From positions 1 to 38,119 of the forward strand of contig WRDM01000026.1 of the NCBI GenBank assembly GCA_009783465.1: 38,119 nt of DNA, given 5' to 3'. The first letter of the stretch is position 1. Each line of letters starts with the position of its first letter. Positions 30,937 to 38,119 of the stretch are shown piece by piece. The notes under the pieces are model-generated. The model was not told the origin of the DNA. It did not search any database and worked only from the letters and a program-made list of their open reading frames with translations. This DNA is from Phycisphaerae bacterium (GTDB taxonomy: Bacteria > Planctomycetota > Phycisphaerae > SM23-33). The position numbers were made by a program, and so were the translations under genes.

Positions 30937-32112
30937 ATGGCGTCTAAACAGTCCAAACAACTTGCACTAAAAACCGTCGCCCATCAGCCGTCGTGGGTAG
31001 TTCGAAGCCAAACCGTCGAATTAGCGCTGACGCGGCGCGGCGGGCATTTGGCGCCGGTTACGTTTTATCGCGACAGCGACTCGCCCGTTCAGCCGTACCA
31101 CATCGCGCCGTGGGCCAGTGAAAAACACACGAAAATCCCCGAAAGCGAACTCGTTCTCACCACGCTGCGCGGCGATTTTCTCTGTATGCCTTTCGGCGGC
31201 GGCAAAATCCACGGCAAGCAGGCCCTCGCCCACGGCGAAACGTCCACGCTGGACTGGATCTTCGGGTCGCTCTCACGGGAGGGCAACAAAATCACGCTGG
31301 ACGTGACGATGGACATGAAACTGCCCGCCGGGCGAGTCACCAAAACGCTCACGCTCGTCGACGGCCACAATGTCGTCTACAACACGCATCGGCTGGAGGG
31401 CTTCCGCGCCACGCTACCGATCAGCCACCACGCGACGCTCCGTATGCCCGACGCGGAACGCACCGTCGCCGTCAGCACCAGCCCGTTCGCGATGGGCCTG
31501 ACGTTCCACACCGATACCGGCGACCCCGCCAACGGCTGCTATCAGACGCTCCAGCCAGGCCAAACATTCACGTCACTCGACAAGGTGCCCACCGTGTTCA
31601 AGTCGCCCGCCTTCGACGATTGCAGCCTGTACCCGCGACAGCGAGGCTTCTGCGACCTGCTGGGCGTATTCCACAAATCCACGCCCGGCAAACCCGCATG
31701 GACCGCGGCCGTGTACACCAAAGAAAACTTCCTCTGGTTCAGCCTCAAAGACGCCGCCGTACTGCCGTGCCTGAGCTTCTGGTCGGAAAACCGCGGCCGC
31801 TGGACCACGCCCTGGCTGGGCCGAAACAACTGCCTCGGCCTCGAGGACGGCGCGACGTACCTGCCGTCAGGCACGCAGAAATCCCTGGCCGCCAACCCCG
31901 CCAGCCAGGCCGGCTTCGCCACCGCCATGACGCTCTCGCCAAAAACCCCCACCGCCATCCGGTACATCCAAGGCGTAGCCAAAACCCCCAAAGGCTTCGA
32001 CCGCGTGAAGACCGTCGCGTTCGGCAACGGCGAAGTCGTTTTCACCGCGGACAATGGAAAAAAGGCGACCGCTTTGGTGAACTGGGATTACCTGTTCACG
32101 GGTGCGTTGTAG
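30937..32112 (+). CDS. Conserved hypothetical protein, possibly mutarotase-like fold
   Basis: A 391-residue cytoplasmic protein, mainly beta-strand in appearance, for example TVELALTRRGGHLAPVTFYR at the N-terminus, a DVTMDMKLPAGRVTKTLTLV stretch, and a later VYTKENFLWFSLKDA. The opening pattern (a strand, then RGGHLAPV and an aromatic) is reminiscent of galactose mutarotase-like or DUF4432-type proteins, which would fit the sugar-dehydrogenase gene downstream, but I cannot name a family securely. The ATG at 30937 has an excellent site (AAAGGAGA, 7 bases spacing). An earlier in-frame ATG at 30892 lacks one. It is followed by palindrome A5 and the Gfo/Idh/MocA gene. Confidence 0.7.
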   Translation: MASKQSKQLALKTVAHQPSWVVRSQTVELALTRRGGHLAPVTFYRDSDSPVQPYHIAPWASEKHTKIPESELVLTTLRGDFLCMPFGGGKIHGKQALAHGETSTLDWIFGSLSREGNKITLDVTMDMKLPAGRVTKTLTLVDGHNVVYNTHRLEGFRATLPISHHATLRMPDAERTVAVSTSPFAMGLTFHTDTGDPANGCYQTLQPGQTFTSLDKVPTVFKSPAFDDCSLYPRQRGFCDLLGVFHKSTPGKPAWTAAVYTKENFLWFSLKDAAVLPCLSFWSENRGRWTTPWLGRNNCLGLEDGATYLPSGTQKSLAANPASQAGFATAMTLSPKTPTAIRYIQGVAKTPKGFDRVKTVAFGNGEVVFTADNGKKATALVNWDYLFTGAL

Positions 32113-32131
32113 AGTAATAACCGTTCGTGAG

Positions 32132-32215
32132 GGCTCCGCCTGTTTGCGTTGTAGAAGTCTGTATCCGACGAAGCGTTTGCTTCTCCAACGTCCTACAACG
32201 CAAACAGGCAGAGCC
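32132..32215. repeat. Palindrome, family A copy 5
   Basis: An 84-base inverted repeat with outer arms GGCTCCGCCTGTTTGCGTTG, nearly complete, and a degraded centre. It lies between two plus-strand genes, within 20 bases of the first stop codon. Confidence 0.88.
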
Positions 32216-32256
32216 ACCGCGACGCGTTTTTCGTTCATGAAAGGACGTTCGCGATC

Positions 32257-33420
32257 ATGATTCGTTTCGGCATCATCGGCGCCGGCAGGATGGCGGGGTA
32301 TACGTTGTTTGATTTGATGAAGGATCACCCCGTCGCCAAGCCGGTGGCGTGGTTTGAGCCGGACACCGGCCGCCCCGACACCGTCGAGCGGCTCCCGCGG
32401 TTTCGCGATATCGGCCTGACCCCGTGCGGCAGCCTGGACGAACTGCTCCGCCGCGACGATCTGGACATCATCCTCAACCTCACGCCGCACTACGCGCACG
32501 CCGAAACGACCATCGCCGCCCTGCACGCGGGCCATCACGTGCTGTGCGAAAAACCGCCCGCATGCTCGTGGAGCGAGTGCCAGGCCATGATCGACGCGCG
32601 CGACGCGACGGGGAAGAAACTGCTGATTCACTTTCAGCATCTGCTCCGCCCGTCGGCGAGATGGTTAAACCGCAAACTGGTGGCCGGCGAGTTGGGCCGC
32701 ATCCGCCGCGTGCGGTGTATATCGCTCTGGTGGCGCGACGCGGAATACTATCGTCGCGTGCCCTGGGGCGGCAAGCGGGCCTTTCAAGGCAGGCCCACGC
32801 TCGACGGCACGATGGTCAACCAGTCCGTGCATTTTCTCAATCAAACGCTCAATCTCGCCCAGCGGAGCGGCGAGTCGCACGTGGCCATGCCGGCGGAAAT
32901 GCACGCGAAACTCTACCGATTTCACGAACCGGAGGACCTGGAGGTCGAGGACACCGTCGTCGCCACCGGCGTGCTGGATAACGACGACGCCACCGAGTTC
33001 GTCTTCGCCGCGACGACCTGCGCCGCCGAAGCCGCCGCCACCGACCGCGCCCGCGAATATCGAGGCCTGCCGGAACAACATTGTGTCACCCTCGAATGTG
33101 AGCACGGTACCGCCCGATGGGACGGCACCGCCCGAATCGACCGCCCAGGCCAACCGACGGAAACCTGCGACGACGGCGACGGCCCCTGGCCGTTCTATTT
33201 TCACTTGCAGCGCGTGCTCCGCGATGAAGAACCCGCCGTCACCCCCGTCGAACAGTCCAGCCGAACCATGCGATTCATCTTCGCCGCCTACGCGGCCGCG
33301 AGCGAAACGGTCATCCAGGCCCCATGGGCCGACGCGCCCCAAGTGGCCGCCACGCTACGCCGCTGCGAACAAAACGCCTGCCTGCCACACCAACTAGACA
33401 ATCCGCCCGCGTGGGCGTAG
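32257..33420 (+). CDS. Gfo/Idh/MocA family oxidoreductase
   Basis: An NAD(P)-dependent sugar or inositol dehydrogenase-type protein, 387 residues. The Rossmann motif GIIGAGRMAG (5-14) and the EKP signature (98-100, CEKPPACS) that contains the catalytic Lys are present. The C-terminal half is the usual substrate-binding alpha/beta domain. Planctomycetes carry many such genes for diverse carbohydrates, so the substrate is open. The ATG at 32257 is preceded by GAAAGGA. It may form a unit with the gene at 30937, but palindrome A5 separates them. Confidence 0.9.
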   Translation: MIRFGIIGAGRMAGYTLFDLMKDHPVAKPVAWFEPDTGRPDTVERLPRFRDIGLTPCGSLDELLRRDDLDIILNLTPHYAHAETTIAALHAGHHVLCEKPPACSWSECQAMIDARDATGKKLLIHFQHLLRPSARWLNRKLVAGELGRIRRVRCISLWWRDAEYYRRVPWGGKRAFQGRPTLDGTMVNQSVHFLNQTLNLAQRSGESHVAMPAEMHAKLYRFHEPEDLEVEDTVVATGVLDNDDATEFVFAATTCAAEAAATDRAREYRGLPEQHCVTLECEHGTARWDGTARIDRPGQPTETCDDGDGPWPFYFHLQRVLRDEEPAVTPVEQSSRTMRFIFAAYAAASETVIQAPWADAPQVAATLRRCEQNACLPHQLDNPPAWA

Positions 33421-33461
33421 CAGGAATTCGCAAAATCCGAAATACGAAGCACGAAATACGA

Positions 33462-33576
33462 AACAAATTTCAAAAATTCAAACGACAAAATTCCAAACGC
33501 TCGCGCTGTTCATGCGTCTTGACGTTGAAGGAGCGTGAGCGTTTAGAATTTTGTTGTTTGGGCTTTGAAATTTGTT
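33462..33576. repeat. AT-rich inverted repeat, family H
   Basis: Arms 33462-33507 and 33532-33576 pair imperfectly over about 45 bases (AACAAATTTCAAAAATTC and complement). The upstream part (AAATACGAAGCACGAAATAC) is a tract seen widely in such genomes and is read as false peptides such as VSYFVLRISDF. Confidence 0.75.
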
Positions 33577-33606
33577 GAGGTTGTCGTATCGCAGGTGTGC
33601 GATTTC

Positions 33607-34028
33607 GCCCCGGCAAACAACCGATTGCCATCCCGGTCTCGCGTGAAAGCCGCCGGCCCACAGCCCCAACGGGGCGTCTTGGGTAGCCCAGGGCGAGCGT
33701 ACTCGCGAGCCCTGGGAATAGCGGTTTTTCCCAATAAAATCGTGCCCGACGCCACTGGCCGAGGGCGCGCACGCGGGCGAGTACGGCTTCGAACGACGCG
33801 CACAGGGGAAAGTGCATGTCGTTCGATGCCGACCTCGTGCGACGGTGCGCCCTCGGCCAGTGGCGTCAGGCACGATGAAGGAGTTCGAAAATGCCCGAAA
33901 CCCAGGGTTCGCCTGAGTACAGGCTCACCCTGGGCTACCCAACGCCGCCCCGTTGGGGCTGCGAGCCGGCACTACCACGCGAAACCGAGGAGGCCAACTC
34001 GTTTATATCCATGCAATACGGCTACCGT
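33607..34028. repeat. Composite palindromic element C-B-C'
   Basis: About 420 bases. Family C copies at the ends (33607-33690, and inverted at 33929-34028) surround a family B palindrome (arms 33741-33768 and 33847-33874, 28 bases with one mismatch). The whole thus forms one large inverted structure. The version at 13469-13754 has only C and B. No ORF inside is convincing. The sugar dehydrogenase gene ends 16 bases to the right. Together with the preceding repeat this makes 33421-34044 free of genes. Confidence 0.85.
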
Positions 34029-34044
34029 GTCGAATTTCCGCGAC

Positions 34045-35223
34045 TTACTCTTCCGGCACCAGCCGAAGGATGCGGTCGTTTTCGCCGTTGGCGGTCGCGA
34101 GGTACAGCAGGCCGTCGGGGCCGACGGCGACGGCGCGGAGTGGGCCGAGTTCCTTGTGTAGCACGACGGAGACGTCAGTGATAAGGGTGGCGAAAGCGGG
34201 GTTGCCAAGGAAGGCCGTGACGCAGTACAGCGCCGGGCCATTCCGTGTGGCGACGAACAATCGGTCTCGCCAGGCGGGGAACGCGTCACCGCGATAAAAC
34301 ACCGCTCCCGCCGGCGCGATGGATTCCGACGGCCAACGGTGATTCGGCGGTACGCTTTCGTCGTGTTTGAGGGCCCAGGGCTCTTTGCCCTTGTTGATGA
34401 GGTAAATCCTGTCCACTTCGTTGTCCGGATTTTCCGGCCCGTCGGTGCGTTGTTCCATCGCGTAGAGCACCTTCTCGTCGGGATACCAGTCGAAGGCCAG
34501 GCAGTTTCGGTGGCCTGACGACCAGACGAGTGAGTACGGGAATGGGTTGTCTTTTGGCACGGTGCCGTCGGGGTTCATGCGGAGGAGTTTGCCGGCGAGT
34601 TGGCTTCGTGGCAGCGGGCCGGGCAGGCCCGCGTCGCCAGTGAAGGCCCATAGCATGCCGTCGGGGCCGAACCGCAGCGGCAGGCCGTTGTGGGTTTCCG
34701 CCGCGGGCAGGGCGCTGAGCAGCACGATGCCCGGCGTGACGGCGGGCGTGGCGTCGGGCGAGAGACGGTACCGCGCGATGATGTTTCGCGGCTCGTTGCC
34801 GACGACGCCCGTGTAGCTGACGTAGATCAGGCCGTCACGCGAAAACGTCGGCGAGACCGCCAGGCCCATCAACCCGCCGTCGCTGCCGGCAGGCGGTTGC
34901 ACTTCGGCGAAATGGTGCAGCCGTCGGACAACGCCCGCCTCGACAATCGACAACTCGCCGCCGCGCTGCGTGAAAATCAGCCGCCCGTCACCCAGCCACG
35001 CCAATGCCCAAGGCCCGCTCAGCCCCGACGCGACCGTCTCCACGCGAAACCGCTGCCCGTGCAATTCGTGAATGGGCGCGCTTGGTTGCACGATCACCGG
35101 AACCGTCGCCTCCGGCGGCACTTCGACCGGGCTGGACGAGTTGTTGGTCACATCAGGCAGGCGGGCGATGTCCGTGCATCCGACTGTCACCGACAACGCA
35201 AAGAAAAAAAGTACGTGACGCAT
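34045..35223 (-). CDS. Glucose/sorbosone dehydrogenase-like lipoprotein
   Basis: A 392-residue lipoprotein with lipobox SVTVGC (Cys16) and a beta-propeller of the soluble quinoprotein glucose/sorbosone dehydrogenase family. Typical features are GLSGPWALAWLGDGRLIFTQ, GSDGGLMGLAVSP, NIIARYRL, LRFGPDGMLWAFTGDAG, GHRNCLAFDW and a Tyr/Asp-rich ending GPDGLLYLATA. It probably oxidises a sugar in the periplasm with PQQ or functions as a binding protein, since the cofactor genes are not visible. The ATG at 35223 follows AAAGGA. A possible -10 (TATACT on the minus strand) lies near 35249-35254. Confidence 0.88.
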   Translation of the reverse strand: MRHVLFFFALSVTVGCTDIARLPDVTNNSSSPVEVPPEATVPVIVQPSAPIHELHGQRFRVETVASGLSGPWALAWLGDGRLIFTQRGGELSIVEAGVVRRLHHFAEVQPPAGSDGGLMGLAVSPTFSRDGLIYVSYTGVVGNEPRNIIARYRLSPDATPAVTPGIVLLSALPAAETHNGLPLRFGPDGMLWAFTGDAGLPGPLPRSQLAGKLLRMNPDGTVPKDNPFPYSLVWSSGHRNCLAFDWYPDEKVLYAMEQRTDGPENPDNEVDRIYLINKGKEPWALKHDESVPPNHRWPSESIAPAGAVFYRGDAFPAWRDRLFVATRNGPALYCVTAFLGNPAFATLITDVSVVLHKELGPLRAVAVGPDGLLYLATANGENDRILRLVPEE

Positions 35224-35383
35224 GCGTGTGTCCTTTGGTGCTTATGACACCTAGTATAATGACTCAACCACCCACGATGCGAGTGTCACGCTTTTTTCGC
35301 TACTTTCACGCCGATCTCTGGTTTCATAATCAGGTGGCCTGTGAAGGCCCGTTGTCTGTCGATCGAAACCAAAGGAGCCTCGC

Positions 35384-36418
35384 GTGAGTGAGCAACGTTT
35401 TCTTGCCGAGATCAACGTCGGCAACGCCGATGATGTCACCGCCGTGAAAAATCTCAACGCCGCCTACCAGCGCATGACGCAGCAGCTCGGACGCGTAATC
35501 GTCGGGCAGCAGCATGTCATCGAGCAGGTGCTGATCGCCATGTTCTGCAAAGGGCACTGCCTGCTGGTGGGCGTGCCGGGACTGGCGAAAACGCTCCTGA
35601 TTTCAACGATCAGCCGCGTGCTGAGCCTGTCGTTCAAACGCGTCCAGTTCACACCCGACCTCATGCCCTCCGACATCACCGGCACCGACGTCCTCGAAGA
35701 GGACCGCACCACCGGCAAACGCGTTTTCCGGTTCGTCCACGGACCTCTGTTCGCCAATATGATCCTCGCCGATGAAATCAACCGCACGCCGCCCAAAACC
35801 CAGGCCGCCCTGCTCGAAGCCATGCAGGAACACATGGTCACCTGCGGCGAGAAGACGTACAAACTGCCCGAGCCGTTTTTCGTCCTGGCCACGCAGAATC
35901 CCATCGAACAGGAGGGCACGTATCCACTGCCCGAGGCGCAGCTCGACCGTTTCATGTTCAACATCACCGTCGATTATCCGTCGGCCGATGAGGAAATGCA
36001 GATCATGAAGCAGGTCACGGGCACGTACGAAGCCGACCTCCAGACGGCACTCTCGGGCGAGGATATCGCGCGGCTCCAGGCGATCGTCCGCCGCGTGCCT
36101 GTGGCGGATCATGTGTACCAGTACGCGCGGGATCTGTCGCGGGCAACCCGCCCTGGACAGAACGAAGCGCCGGATTTCGTGAACGAACTGGTCCACTGGG
36201 GCGCCGGGCCTCGGGCGAGCATTTATCTGATCCTGGCCGCCAAGGCGCGGGCCATCCTGCACGGACGGTATCACGCGACGACCGAGGACGTTCGCGAAAT
36301 GGCCCTGCCGGTGCTGCGGCACCGCATCATCACCACCTTCAACGCCGAAGCGGCCGGCATTTCCTCCGACGAAGTCGTGTTGCGGCTGCTGAGTGAAATC
36401 CGCGCCTCGGCGGGATAG
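35384..36418 (+). CDS. MoxR-family AAA ATPase
   Basis: A 344-residue chaperone-like ATPase of the MoxR class. Walker A GVPGLAKT (63-70), Walker [21 protein letters not shown] (125-144) and sensor/arginine motifs [20 protein letters not shown] are textbook. These proteins usually work with a DUF58/von Willebrand protein; no such gene follows here, because the next feature is a palindrome and then rpmH on the other strand. A GTG start at 35384 has AAAGGAG 7 bases before it. Confidence 0.95.
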   Translation: MSEQRFLAEINVGNADDVTAVKNLNAAYQRMTQQLGRVIVGQQHVIEQVLIAMFCKGHCLLVGVPGLAKTLLISTISRVLSLSFKRVQFTPDLMPSDITGTDVLEEDRTTGKRVFRFVHGPLFANMILADEINRTPPKTQAALLEAMQEHMVTCGEKTYKLPEPFFVLATQNPIEQEGTYPLPEAQLDRFMFNITVDYPSADEEMQIMKQVTGTYEADLQTALSGEDIARLQAIVRRVPVADHVYQYARDLSRATRPGQNEAPDFVNELVHWGAGPRASIYLILAAKARAILHGRYHATTEDVREMALPVLRHRIITTFNAEAAGISSDEVVLRLLSEIRASAG

Positions 36419-36440
36419 GTTGGGTGGAGCGTTACATCAG

Positions 36441-36562
36441 TACGACTTCGCTAAGACCGAGCGGGATTACGCGGATTAAAGGATTTAAGGAGTTCTCGTT
36501 CCAAACGACAACCCGTAAATCCCTTAATCCGCGTAATCCCGCTCGGTCTTAGCGAAGTCGTA
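36441..36562. repeat. 39-base-arm inverted repeat, family I
   Basis: Perfect 39-base arms at 36441-36479 and 36524-36562 (TACGACTTCGCTAAGACCGA onward and its complement), plus imperfect pairing towards the centre. The part GGGATTACGCGGATTAA is a recurring type. It separates the convergent MoxR and rpmH genes and could terminate both. Confidence 0.9.
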
Positions 36563-36584
36563 TTGATTACGAATGGAACACAAC

Positions 36585-36602
36585 GCGGGGGCTAGCGCCC
36601 GC
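36585..36602 (-). terminator. GC hairpin downstream of rpmH
   Basis: GCGGGGGCTAGCGCCCGC pairs on itself, 11 bases beyond the rpmH stop. It has no T-run in the rpmH direction, so termination may rely on the larger palindrome beyond. Confidence 0.4.
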
Positions 36603-36613
36603 ATTACGTTCGC

Positions 36614-36751
36614 TTACTTGACCGTATTCACCGACCGGCCGATGCGGCGTTGGCGGTTGACGATTTTTCTGCCCTTGGACGTCCTCATGCGGGCGCGGAA
36701 GCCGTGCTTGCGGGCCTTTTTCCGTTTCGACAGCCTGTGCGGATAATGCAT
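36614..36751 (-). CDS. rpmH: Ribosomal protein bL34
   Basis: A 45-residue very basic protein of the large ribosomal subunit. The core RKHGFRARMRTSKGRK is the bL34 consensus, and the N-terminus MHYPHRLSKRKK precedes it. The ATG at 36751 has GAGG 6 bases upstream. In most bacteria rpmH is followed by rnpA; here the sequence downstream is a palindrome and a convergent MoxR gene, so the usual rpmH-rnpA unit is broken. The gene is too short to be noticed by length alone. Confidence 0.93.
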   Translation of the reverse strand: MHYPHRLSKRKKARKHGFRARMRTSKGRKIVNRQRRIGRSVNTVK

Positions 36752-36888
36752 ATCATGCCTCGTTTTTCTCGTGGTGCCTCTTCGTCATGTCGACCAAACG
36801 ACAAGTCGAGCAATGTTACCGGCCCGCCGCGGTTACGGCAAGGGATTTTTTGTATTTTTACGGCGGAAAAATGAACGTGGTTTGACGC

Positions 36889-36916
36889 TTGACGGCGCGG
36901 CAGGCCGTGCTACGAT
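36889..36916 (+). promoter_or_regulatory. Sigma-70-type promoter of the third PEP-CTERM gene
   Basis: TTGACG at 36889-36894, a 16-base spacer and TACGAT at 36911-36916, 54 bases before the ATG at 36970. A second TTGACG starts 7 bases earlier. Confidence 0.55.
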
Positions 36917-36969
36917 GGACGGCGGTTTGTGTTTCCATTTCAGGCATATACATTATTAAGGAGAGTCCC

Positions 36970-38010
36970 ATGAGGTATCTCGGAGCCGTGGCCGTGATCG
37001 CGATGGTGATGTCCGCGCCGGCGTTTGCCGGGGCGCTGAATTCTGGCGAGACGCTGGACATAATGAGCCGGTTGACATTCGGGAATGCGGGCGAGGGCGA
37101 CAGCGTGTTGAATCCCTCGAACATGGATCCCTGGGGCATGGTGAACCATGGCTCCTACGGGGATGCCCTGTCCAGGCGGTACTTTGACGGCGGTGGCACG
37201 CAGGCGCCGGGCCTGTTCGAAATCGCGTTCAAGAACGACCGCAGCGCCGGCGATGAGTATATTTCGCACGTGATTTCCAGCAAGGGGCCGGCCGTGGGCA
37301 GCCTGCTGTATGACGGCACGGAGTTTGACGGGACAGCCCTGTGGTTGGCGCACAGCGTGTTCGCGGCCGACACGGCACCGTCGGGCGACGAGGGCGGCGC
37401 CGAAGCCGGCAGCATTGCCATGGCGTCGAAGGCCACGCAAATTCACATCATTCCGCAGCCGGGCACGACGACGTCGACCTACTACTTCTCCGCCGATGTG
37501 TACATGCCCGATCACAGTGACGCTGGAAACCTCCCGACGGGCTTCCACGTGGGGCCCTATTTCGACGTCGAAGGGTACGGCCTGCGGAGTCCGGGCGGAA
37601 TGGGCGGCACGTACATTAACATGGCGAACTTCGGGCTTGACGCGTGGCACCTGTTTGAGATGCGCGCCGAATTCACGATCACCGGCGCGGACCGGGCCGA
37701 CGACGATCCCGACGGCATCAAGAACCGCAACACCCTCATGGTGACGCTGTACTACTACGTGGACGAAACACTTGTATCCCAAGCCACGTGGGATCTGAAC
37801 GAGTCCGGAAACGCCACCGGGTCGTGGATCAACCAGTTCGACGGCTCGATCAACATCGGCACCGCGTTTGGCCTTCAGCGAGGTTGGCAAGGCTCGGCCC
37901 CGGAGGTGTTCTTCGATAACATCACGACGGCCCTGATCGTGATTCCAGAACCGGCGACGATGAGTCTGCTCGCTCTTGGCGGCCTGGCGCTGCTGCGGCG
38001 ACGGAAGTAA
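36970..38010 (+). CDS. PEP-CTERM surface protein
   Basis: A 346-residue exported protein with signal peptide ending at about 20 (MVMSAPAFA) and the C-terminal sorting signal VIPEPATMSLLALGGLALLR followed by RRK. The body looks like an all-beta, lectin-like or glycan-binding layer (for example TYYFSADVYMPDHSD and WHLFEMRAEFTITGADRAD), but no domain is named with confidence. It lacks the Cys-Gln pair of the PEP-CTERM proteins at 9862 and 11064. An AAGGAGAG site lies just before the ATG. It is followed by palindrome A6. Confidence 0.85.
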   Translation: MRYLGAVAVIAMVMSAPAFAGALNSGETLDIMSRLTFGNAGEGDSVLNPSNMDPWGMVNHGSYGDALSRRYFDGGGTQAPGLFEIAFKNDRSAGDEYISHVISSKGPAVGSLLYDGTEFDGTALWLAHSVFAADTAPSGDEGGAEAGSIAMASKATQIHIIPQPGTTTSTYYFSADVYMPDHSDAGNLPTGFHVGPYFDVEGYGLRSPGGMGGTYINMANFGLDAWHLFEMRAEFTITGADRADDDPDGIKNRNTLMVTLYYYVDETLVSQATWDLNESGNATGSWINQFDGSINIGTAFGLQRGWQGSAPEVFFDNITTALIVIPEPATMSLLALGGLALLRRRK

Positions 38011-38031
38011 GCGAATACCGATCGACGCGGA

Positions 38032-38087
38032 TATGGCTTGCCTCTTTGCGCTGTGGAACGTTCCACGGCGAAAAGAGGCAAGCCATA
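38032..38087. repeat. Palindrome, family A copy 6 (short form)
   Basis: A 56-base inverted repeat with outer arms TATGGCTTGCCTCTTTGCG and two mismatches, but missing the central 20-30 bases present in other copies. It lies 22 bases after the stop codon of the PEP-CTERM gene. Confidence 0.85.
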
Positions 38088-38119
38088 ATTACGTCAGGCG
38101 ACTTCGCGGAATGGTGTTC

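Noticed and set aside
36752-36969. Replication origin near rpmH
   Set aside because: rpmH is often near oriC, but no cluster of DnaA boxes and no dnaA, dnaN or rnpA gene is present.

Overview
The window looks like a chromosomal segment of a GC-rich bacterium, most likely a member of the Planctomycetota (Phycisphaerae-like). The evidence is a mix of markers: three PEP-CTERM surface proteins, a planctomycete-style single prepilin-like protein, a ResB-CcsA-HemA haem/cytochrome cluster, RNase Y, lipoprotein and signal-peptide metallopeptidases, a large GH38 glycosidase, and very many intergenic palindromes. No rRNA, tRNA, CRISPR array, integrase or transposase gene was seen. Assignment to a phylum is inference from gene content only.

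Layout. 0.1-1.8 kb: rny (minus). 1.8-2.7 kb: gene-poor. 2.7-6.4 kb: GH38 mannosidase-like protein with an altered nucleophile motif, then a membrane-anchored thermonuclease. 6.5-9.6 kb (minus): a DUF4179-type anti-sigma factor with its ECF-like sigma factor, a small cupin and a lipoprotein. 9.8-11.9 kb: two paralogous PEP-CTERM proteins carrying a Cys...Gln pair that resembles thioester adhesin domains, each followed by a hairpin. 12.0-13.4 kb: MazG-like protein and a UroD-family protein in one operon. 13.4-14.2 kb: palindromic repeats running into a DUF2752 gene. 14.2-19.6 kb (minus): one tight operon, resB-ccsA-hemA-prepilin-mpg. 19.7-25.0 kb: a more AT-rich three-gene cassette with its own promoter, encoding a TerB-domain protein, a BrxC/BrxD-like ATPase and an Lhr/BrxHI-like helicase. 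25.0-28.2 kb: 1-phosphofructokinase and two divergently oriented HExxH metallopeptidases. 28.4-30.2 kb: metK and a small polyvalent-protein-like domain gene that is only intact if a -1 frameshift occurs at an A AAA AAG heptamer. 30.3-33.4 kb: small membrane protein, a hypothetical protein and a Gfo/Idh/MocA oxidoreductase. 33.4-34.0 kb: repeats only. 34.0-38.0 kb: glucose/sorbosone dehydrogenase-like lipoprotein, MoxR ATPase, rpmH (L34) and a third PEP-CTERM protein.

Two things stand out. First, the TerB / BrxD-like / BrxHI-like cassette has the ATPase and helicase of type 2 BREX without any methylase or PglZ gene beside it; it is the best candidate for a defence or stress system in the window. 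Second, gene boundaries are dense in palindromes that fall into recognisable families: six copies of one 56-118 bp family, a composite element of about 420 bp with a half copy elsewhere, and short palindromes inserted in frame inside hemA and resB. This resembles REP/MITE-type proliferation, with some copies reaching into coding sequence.
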